A program made the translations under genes and the position numbers. Positions 56,201-64,000 of a stretch of 64,000 nt of DNA are shown piece by piece (position 1 is the stretch's first letter; the number at the start of each line of letters is the position of its first letter). The notes under the pieces were generated by a model. The model was not told the origin of the DNA. It saw only the letters and a program-made list of their open reading frames with translations, and did not search any database. Source of the stretch: Megaleporinus macrocephalus (lineage: Eukaryota; Chordata; Actinopteri; Characiformes; Anostomidae). The stretch lies in assembly GCA_021613375.1 (NCBI GenBank), contig CM038719.1, forward strand, positions 5,576,890 through 5,640,889, read 5' to 3'.

Positions 56201-58769
56201 GAAGGGTTGAAGGAACAGTGTTGGTGATGATAAAGGAATGAAGGAACAGTGTTGGTGATAATTAAGGAATGAAGGGATGAAGGAACAGTGTTGGTGATTA
56301 TAAAGGAATGAAGGGATGATAGAACAGTGTTGGTGGTGATAAAGGAAAAAAGGAATGAAGGAACAGTGTTAGTGATGATAAAGGAATGAAGGGTTGAAGG
56401 AACAGTGTTGGTGGTGATAAAGGAATGAAGGGATGAAGGAACAGTGTTGGTGATGATAAAGGAATGAAGGGTTGAAGGAATAGTTTTGGTGATGATAAAG
56501 GAATGAAGGGATGAAGGAACAGTGTTGATGATGATAAAGGAATGAAGGGATGAAGGAACAGTGTTGGTGATGATAAAGGAATGAAGGGATGAAGGAATAG
56601 TTTTGGTGATGATAAAGAATGAAGGGTTGAAGGAACAGTGTTGGTGATGATAAAGGAATGAAGGGTTGAAGGAACAGTGTTGGTGATGATAAAGGAATGA
56701 AGGAATAAAGGAACAGTGTTGGTGATGATAAAGGAATGAAGGGTTGAAGGAACAGTGTTGGTGATGATAAAGGAATGAAGGGATGAAGGAACAGTGTTGA
56801 TGATGATAAAGGAATGAAGGGTTGAAGGAACAGTGTTCGTGATGATAAAGGAATGAAGGGATGAAGGAACAGTGTTGGTGATGATAAAGGAATGAAGGGT
56901 TGAAGGAACAGTGTTGGTGATGATAAAGGGATGAAGGAACAGTGTGGTGATGATAAAGGAATGAAGGGATGAAGGGACAGTGTTGGTGATGATAAAGGAA
57001 TGAAGGGTTGCAGAAACAGTGTTGGTGATTATAAAGGAATGAAGGGTTGAAGGAACAGTGTTGGTGATAAAGGAATGAAGGGTTGAAGGAACAGTGTTGG
57101 TGATGATAAAGGAATGAAGGGATGAAGGAACAGTGTTGGTGATAATTAAGGAATGAAGGGATGAAGGAACAGTGTTGGTGATTATAAAGGAATTAAGGGA
57201 TGATAGAACAGTGTTGGTGGTGATAAAGGAAAAAAGGGATGAAGGAACAGTGTTGGTGATGATAAAGGAATGAAGGGATGAAGGAACAGTGTTGGTGGTG
57301 ATAAAGGAATGAAGGGATGAAGGAACAGTCTTGGTGATGATAAAGGAATGAAGGGATGAAGGAACAGTGTTGGTGGTGATAAAGGAATGAAGGGATGAAG
57401 GAACAGTGTTAGTGATGATAATGGAATGAAAGAACAGTGTTGGTGATGATAAAGGAATGAAGGGTTGAGGGAATAGTTTTGGTGATGATAAAGGAATGAA
57501 GGGATGAAGGAACAGTGTTGATGATGATAAAGGAATGAAGGGATGAAGGAACAGTGTTGGTGATGATAAAGGAATGAAGGGATGAAGGAATAGTTTTGGT
57601 GATGATAAAGAATGAAGGGTTGAAGGAACAGTGTTGGTGATGATAAAGGAATGAAGGGATGAAGGAACAGTGTTGGTGATAATTAAGGAATGAAGGGATG
57701 AAGGAACAGTGTTGGTGATGATAAAGGAATGAAGGGATGATAGAACAGTGTTGGTGGTGATAAAGGAAAAAAGGGATGAAGGAACAGTGTTAGTGATGAT
57801 AAAGGAATGAAGGGATGAAGGAACAGTGTTGGTGGTGATAAAGGAATGAAGGGTTGAAGGAACAGTGTTGGTGATGATAAAGGAATGAAGGGATGAAGGA
57901 ATAGTTTTGGTGATGATAAAGAATGAAGGGTTGAAGGAACAGTGTTGGTGATGATAAAGGAATGAAGGGATGAAGGAACAGTGTTGGTGATATTTAAGGA
58001 ATGAAGGGATGAAGAAAAAGTGCTGGTGATTATAAAGGAATGAAGGGATGATAGAACAGTGTTGGTGGTGATAAAGGAATGAAGGGGTGAAGGAACAGTG
58101 TTGGTGATGATAAAGGAATGAAGGGATGAAGGAACAGTGTTCATGATGATGATGAAGGAATGAAAGAATAGTTTTGGTGATGATAAAGGAATGAAGGGTT
58201 GAAGGAACAGTGTTGGTGATGATAAAGGAATGAAGGGATGAAGGAACAGTGTTGGTGATGATAAAGGAATGAAGGGTTGAAGGAACAGTGTTGGTGATGA
58301 TAAAGGAATGAAGGGTTGAAGGAACAGTGTTGATGATGATAAAGGAATGAAGGGATGAAGGAACAGTGTTGGTGATGATAAAGGAATGAAGGGATGAAGG
58401 AACAGTGTTGGTGATGATAAAGGAATGAAGGGATGAAGGAACAGTATTGGTGATGATAAAGGAATGAAGGGATGAAGGAACAGTGTTGGTGATGATAAAG
58501 GAATGAAGGGTTGAAGGACAGGGTTGGTGATGATAAAGGAATGAAGGGATGAAGGAACAGTGTTGGTGATGGTAAAGGAATGAAGGGTTGAAGGAACAGT
58601 GTTGGTGATGATAAAGGAATGAAGGGATGAAGGAACAGTGTTGGTGATGATAAAGGAATGAAGGGATGAAGGAACAGTGTTGGTGATGATAAAGGAATGA
58701 AGGGATGAAGGAACAGTGTTGGTGATGATAAAGGAATGAAGGGATGAAGGAACAGTGTTGGTGATGAAT
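50221..58769 (-). repeat. 8.5-kb inverted satellite array, same 31/39-bp unit
   Basis: On the plus strand the unit reads GGAACAGTGTTGGTGATGAT, AAAGGAATGAAGGGATGAA, the reverse complement of the 29-47 kb unit. Spacers of GGTTGAA and GGATGAA type dominate. A higher-order repeat of about 2.18 kb is seen (52829-53459 recurs at 55007-55635). A 464-codon minus frame is broken in the second copy by 1-bp deletions, so no gene is inferred. Confidence 0.98.
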
Positions 58770-58854
58770 TTATCCCATTTAGGAAGGTGTCAGTAGATAC
58801 TTCTCTCTGTGTTATATGTTTAAATGTTCAGTCCTGCTGGTCCAGACCCCCGGA

Positions 58855-58902
58855 GGTCAAATTTCACTGTGTGCAAACACCAGTGACAGAATAATTCTAA
58901 AC
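58855..58902 (+). mobile_element. SINE tail at right edge of inverted array
   Basis: CACTGTGTGCAAACACCAGT followed by GACAGAATAATTCTAAA matches the SINE 3' end (TGTGTGCAAACACAAGTGGC ... TAGTTCTGAA). Partner of the head at 50181-50220. Confidence 0.7.
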
Positions 58903-59565
58903 TTAAACTAAACTTAAAGCAGACCGTCTCTTTTTGTTCGTAGTCTGTCTAAGTGGTGTTTGGTGTCAGCCGTGCTGCTCGCTGGAACTCCAGGAATCTC
59001 TTCACCTCGTGAGCCAAATTGTCACAGGTTCGTCGGCTCCTCTTGAGACCACTCATCAGGCCTTTTAGCTTAAAGCTGAAGGGCCTCCAGCAAGAAGATA
59101 TTTGGAAAAAGTTCATAAGAGGATCATTTCAAACTGTTAACCATGACAAGAACCAGACTCGGGAGAAAGAGATACTGTGTCAGGGATGAGGGATCTCTGA
59201 GTCTTTGTGCAATTCCTGAGCAATGCTAGTAGAAGCTGAACATCTGAACTGAACTGAACTTATAAACATATGACACAGAGAGAAAGATCTACTGACACCT
59301 ACTGACTGAGATAACGTAGTATACGTGGTAACCACAGGACTCACCATGAGCGATCACTGACTAGCCTGATGGCCTCAGACACAAACAATGCTCTCTGTTG
59401 GACTGACCCACATCTAGGGCAGTGATAATGACCTGAGGGCAACAACTCAAATGCAGGACAGAGGACATGTGGAGAGTCATTCTTAGGGTCTGTTGTTTAG
59501 GTAACAAAGCCACTGACCTCAGTAGAAGGTCAACTATTTTGGAGTAAACAGATACAGGACAGGTT

Positions 59566-59567
<2 letters not shown>
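58903..59567. other. single-copy stretch
   Basis: No gene or known repeat recognised. Confidence 0.6.

Positions 59568-59645
<78 letters not shown>
59568..59645. repeat. (TA)n microsatellite
   Basis: About 38 TA units, followed by imperfect AT-rich palindromic sequence to about 59712. Confidence 0.97.
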
Positions 59646-59648
<3 letters not shown>

Positions 59649-59715
59649 TAATAGTTATATATAATTATATATAGTATATATAGTTATTACTATATGATAT
59701 ATAGTAATTTAATCC

Positions 59716-60858
59716 AACACCATTCCTTTATCCCCTCATTCCATTATCATCACCAACACTGTTCCTTTATCCCTTCATTCCTTTATCATCACCAACATTG
59801 TCCCTAATCCCTTCATTCCTTTATCATCACCAACATTGTTCCTTTATCCCTTCATTCCTTTATCATCACCAACACTGTTCCTTCATTCCTTCATTCCTTT
59901 ATCATCACCAACACTGTTCCTTCATCCCTTCATTCCTTTATCATCACCAACATTGTCCCTAATCCCTTCATTCCTTTATCATCACCAACATTGTTCCTTT
60001 ATCCCTTCATTCCTTTATCATCACCAACACTGTTCCTTCATTCCTTCATTCCTTTATCATCACAAACACTGTTCCTTCATCCCTTTATTTCTTTATCATC
60101 ACCAACACTGTTCCTTCATTTCTTCATTCCTTTATCATCACCAACACTGTTCCTTTATTCCCTCATTCCTTTATCATCACCAACATTGTCCCTAATCCCT
60201 TCATTCCTTTATCATCACCAACATTGTTCCTTTATCCCTTTATTTCTTTATCATCACCAACACTGTTCCTTCATTTCTTCATTCCTTTATCATCACCAAC
60301 ACTGTTCCTTTATTCCCTCATTCCTTTATCATCACCAACATTGTCCCTAATCCCTTCATTCCTTTATCATCACCAACATTGTTCCTTTATCCCTTCATTC
60401 CTTTATCATCACCAACACTGTTCCTTCATCCCTTCATTCCTTTATCATCACCAACACTGTTCCTTCATCCCTTCATTCCTTTATCATCACCAACACTGTT
60501 CCTTCATCCCTTTATTCCTTTACCATCACCCACACTGTTCCTTCATCCCTTTATTCCTTTATCATCACCAACACTGTTCCTTCATCCCTTTATTCCTTTA
60601 CCATCACCCACACTGTTCCTTCATCCCTTTATTCCTTTATCATCACCAACACTGTTCCTTCATCCCTTTATTCCTTTATCATCACCCACACTGTTCCTTC
60701 ATCCCTTTATTCCTTTATCATCACCAACACTGTTCCTTCATCCCTTTATTCCTTTATCATCACCAACACTGTTCCTTCATCCCTTTATTCCTTTATCATC
60801 ACCCACACTGTTCCTTCATCCCTTTATTCCTTTATCATCACCAACACTGTTCCTTCAT
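59716..60858 (+). repeat. 1.1-kb satellite array, 39-bp unit, plus orientation
   Basis: Same unit as 29-47 kb with its own local variants (GTCCCTAATCCCTT; ACCATCACCCACACTG in alternate units near 60520-60800), which form 78-bp dimers. Open frames are repeat translations. Confidence 0.97.
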
Positions 60859-60869
60859 ATATATATTCA

Positions 60870-61500
60870 CCCATTAAAAAGGCTCATTGAAACAAGAAAA
60901 TGTCATTGATTATGCAACTAGCTGCATATGTAGATGCGAGTAATGTATTTAACGTGTTGATAATGAATGTGCTCGTCTAGAGAGGTTAAGAGAATGACTT
61001 TGCATTAGTGAATGATTTCGCTTAATGGAATGACTCTGCAGACGAGAATGACTCTGCATGTTCTTGGAGAATATGCCTGGAACACATTTGTACTTTGGAA
61101 GGAACATCTGGATATTGTCAGTGGAGGGTCAGCCATGGGAGAGCGCGGAGCTCGGAGCAAATCTTCAGCAAACATTCCATCCAGGAAACCGAACAAATTG
61201 AATTTCGCAGGAGGGTCGTGGTGGATTTTATCTGATTGACTAATGATGGGGTCCGGGTTCGCTGGATGCGAAGGAAATGCCTCTTTGTGGAAAGGCTATC
61301 GCGCTCCAGACACGCACCCCTGCAAATATTTACTCCAATTTCGATTCTTACACAAGTCTAAGACAGTCCAAGGAGAACTGACAGATTCACAAGATTGATT
61401 TCTGCTAGAGAGTCATCTGTCTTCAGCTCAAAGACCACACATCCCCTACTGTTCCTGGGAGAAGTGACGCCTGTTCAGTCCCATTTATTACAACTGAACC
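60870..61500. other. single-copy spacer
   Basis: No gene recognised. A GAATGACTCTGCA motif occurs twice near 61029-61060. Confidence 0.5.
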
Positions 61501-61502
61501 AC

Positions 61503-62670
61503 ATTCCTTTATCTGTACACCAACTATGTTCTCTCATCCATTCATTCCTTTATCTCTACACCAGCTATGTTCTCTCATCCATTCATTCCTTTATCTCTAC
61601 ACCAGCTATGTTCTCTCATCCATTCATTCCTTTATCTCTGCACCAACTATGTTCTCTCATCCATTCATTCCTTTATCTGTACACCAACTATGTTCTCTCA
61701 TCCATTCATTCCTTTATCTCTACACCAACTATGTTCTCTCATCCATTCATTCCTTTATCTCTACACCAACTATGTTCTCTCATCCATTCATTCCTTTATC
61801 TCTACACCAACTAAGTTCTCTCATCCATTCCTTCCTTTATCTGTACACCAACTATGTTCTCTCATCCATTCCTTCCTTTATCTGTACACCAACTAAGTTC
61901 TCTCATCCATTCCTTCCTTTATCTCTACACCAACTATGTTCTCTCATCCATTCATTCCTTTATCTGTACACCAACTATGTTCTCTCATCCATTCATTCCT
62001 TTATCTCTACACCAACTAAGTTCTCTCATCTATTCCTTCCTTTATCTGTACACCAACTATGTTCTCTCATCCATTCATTCATTTATCTCTACACCAACTA
62101 TGTTCTCTCATCCATTCATTCCTTTATCTGTACACCAACTATGTTCTCTCATCCATTGATTCCTTTATCTCTACAGCAACTATGTTCTCACATCCATTCA
62201 TTCCTTTATCTCTACAGCAACTATGTTCTCCCATCCATTCATTCCTTTATCTGTACACCAACTGTGTTCTCTCATCCATTCATTCCTTTATCTGTACACC
62301 GACTATGTTCTTTAATCCATTCATTTCTTTATCTGTACACCAACTATGTTCTCTCATCCATTGATTCCTTTATCTCTACACCAACTATGTTCTCTCATCC
62401 ATTCATTCCTTTATCTCTACACCAACTATGTTCTCTCATCCATTCATTCATTTATCTCTACACCAACTATGTTCTCTCATCCATTCATTCCTTTATCTGT
62501 ACACCAACTATGTTCTCTAATCCATTCATTTCTATATCTGTACACCAACTATGTTCTCTCATCCATTCATTCCTTTATATGTACACCAACTATGTTCTTT
62601 CACCCATTCATTCCTTTATCTGTACACCAACTGTGTTCTCTCATCTATTCATTCCTTTATCTGTACACCA
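61503..62670 (+). repeat. 1.2-kb array of a related 41-bp unit
   Basis: The unit starts CATTCCTTTATCTCTACACC and ends AACTATGTTCTCTCATCCATT, about 28 copies. TCTCTACACC alternates with TCTGTACACC. The first 12 bases equal those of the 31/39-bp satellite. None of the forward frames of the unit has a stop, hence overlapping long frames. Confidence 0.97.
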
Positions 62671-63750
62671 ACATTGTTCCTTAATCCCTTCATTTCTTTA
62701 TCATCACGAACACTGCTCCTTCATCCCTTCATTCCTTTATCATCACCAACACTGTTCCTTCATCCCTTCATTCCTTTATCATCACCAACACTGTTCCTTC
62801 ATCCCTTCATTCCTTTATCATCACCAACACTGTTCCTTCATCGCTTCATTCCTTTATCATCACCAACATTGTTCCTTCATCCCTTCATTCCTTTATCATC
62901 ACCAACACTGTTCCTTCATCCCTTTATCATCACCAACACTGTTCCTTCATCCTTTCATTCCTTTATCACCACCACCACTGTTCCTTTATTCCTTCATTCC
63001 TGTATCACCACCACCACTGTTCCTTCATCCCTTCATTCCTTTATCATCACCAACACTGTTCCTTCATGCCTTTATCATCACCAACACTGTTCCTTCATCC
63101 TTTCATTCCTTTATCACCACCACCACTGTTCCTTTATTCCTTCATTCCTGTATCACCACCACCACTGTTCCTTCATCCCTTCATTCCTTTATCATCACCA
63201 ACACTGTTCCTTCATGCCTTCATTTTTTTATCATCACCAACACTGTTCCTTCACCCCTTCATTCTTTTATCTGTGCACCAACACTGTTCCTTAATCCCTT
63301 CATTCCTTTATCATCACCAACACTGTTCCTTCATCCCTTCATTTCTTTATCAGCACCAGCACTGTTCCTTCAACCCTTTATTCCTTTATCATCACCAACA
63401 CTGTTCCTTCATCCCTTCATTTTTTATCATCACTAACACTGTTCCTTCATCCCTTCATTCTTTTATCTGTGCACCAACACTGTTCCTTAATCCCTTCATT
63501 CCTTTATCATCACCAACACTGTTCCTTCATCCCTTCATTTTTTATCATCACCAACACTGTTCCTTCATCCCTTCATTCTTTTATTTGTGCACCAACACTG
63601 CTCCTTCATCCCTTCATTTCTGTATCATCACCAACACTGTTCCTTTATCTATTTATTCCTTTATCATCACCAACACTGTTCCTTCATCCCTTCATTCCTT
63701 TATCATTACCAATACTGTTCCTTCACCCCTTCATTCCTTTGTCCATATAC
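62671..63750 (+). repeat. 1.1-kb mixed satellite array, 31/39-bp unit with hybrids
   Basis: Mostly the 39-bp unit. Some units carry TCTGTGCACCAACACTG, a hybrid of the 41-bp and 39-bp types, and some carry TCACCACCACCACTG. A segment around 62920-63040 is repeated at 63065-63190. Confidence 0.95.
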
Positions 63751-64000
63751 CAAAGAAAGCATATTCCATACTGCTGCTGTGAGATCTCACGTCTGTCTAG
63801 TTCTGTACGTTTAACTGGGTTTAATGTGCTCAAAATAAACATCTCTCATTTTTAACCTGTTCTATGAGGCTGTTTTCTTACGTCCACATCCAGTAAAGCA
63901 GTATTGGTGAGTGCTCGAGTGTAATTAACATTTAGAAAGATTGCCAGAGTCGTTTTGCCTAATGTTTGTAATTCCAACCTGTTTTCAGACTCTTCAGAAA
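63751..64000. other. right edge, single-copy sequence
   Basis: Nothing recognised. Confidence 0.6.

Noticed and set aside
61526..63436. 636-codon frame (+)
   Set aside because: The 41-bp unit has no stop in the forward frames, so the frame simply cycles through the repeat. Overlapping frames are equally open.

Overview
The window is nuclear DNA of a ray-finned fish, probably an otophysan such as a characiform (the order is a guess). The evidence is a spliced vertebrate gene with AC...CT exon borders on the minus strand, a Tc1-like transposon with TA duplications, hAT elements with 8-bp target duplications, tRNA-derived SINEs and many micro- and minisatellites.

Only one gene can be supported. 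The N-terminal two thirds of nbr1 (the selective-autophagy receptor 'next to BRCA1 gene 1') lies on the minus strand from the ATG at 25922 to about 1595, and it continues off the left edge. Fifteen coding exons keep a single reading frame through every junction, giving about 645 codons: PB1 domain (exons 1-5), linker (5-7), ZZ zinc finger (7-8), coiled coil (9), four-tryptophan FW domain (10-11) and the conserved segment before the C-terminus (12-15). The LC3-interacting motif and the UBA domain should lie to the left of the window.

The introns are packed with transposons and tandem repeats: hAT elements (3147-3997, 18198-19341, 13150-13689), a dead Tc1-like element (4529-5642), SINEs (2781-3027, 8971-9272) and VNTRs at 7385-7990, 9644-10306, 15280-17490, 21090-21740 and 23030-23915. 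The GC-richer stretch at 25923-26140 is the likely 5' UTR and promoter. A 777-bp minisatellite-bearing block flanked by 30-bp direct repeats sits just upstream of it.

Right of the gene there is no recognisable intact gene. A 20-bp array in a tRNA-like repeat (27563-28850) is followed by a very large satellite with 31/39-bp units. This is in plus orientation at about 29236-47040, inverted at 50221-58769, and plus again at 59716-60858 and 62670-63750, with a related 41-bp array at 61503-62670. The satellite has higher-order repeats. The inverted block sits between the head and tail of a SINE. The spacer at 47.2-50.2 kb carries a degenerate hAT transposase remnant.

The recurring theme is tandem arrays lying inside interspersed repeats (at least four different cases). 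Long open frames across the satellites are products of unit length and composition, not genes.
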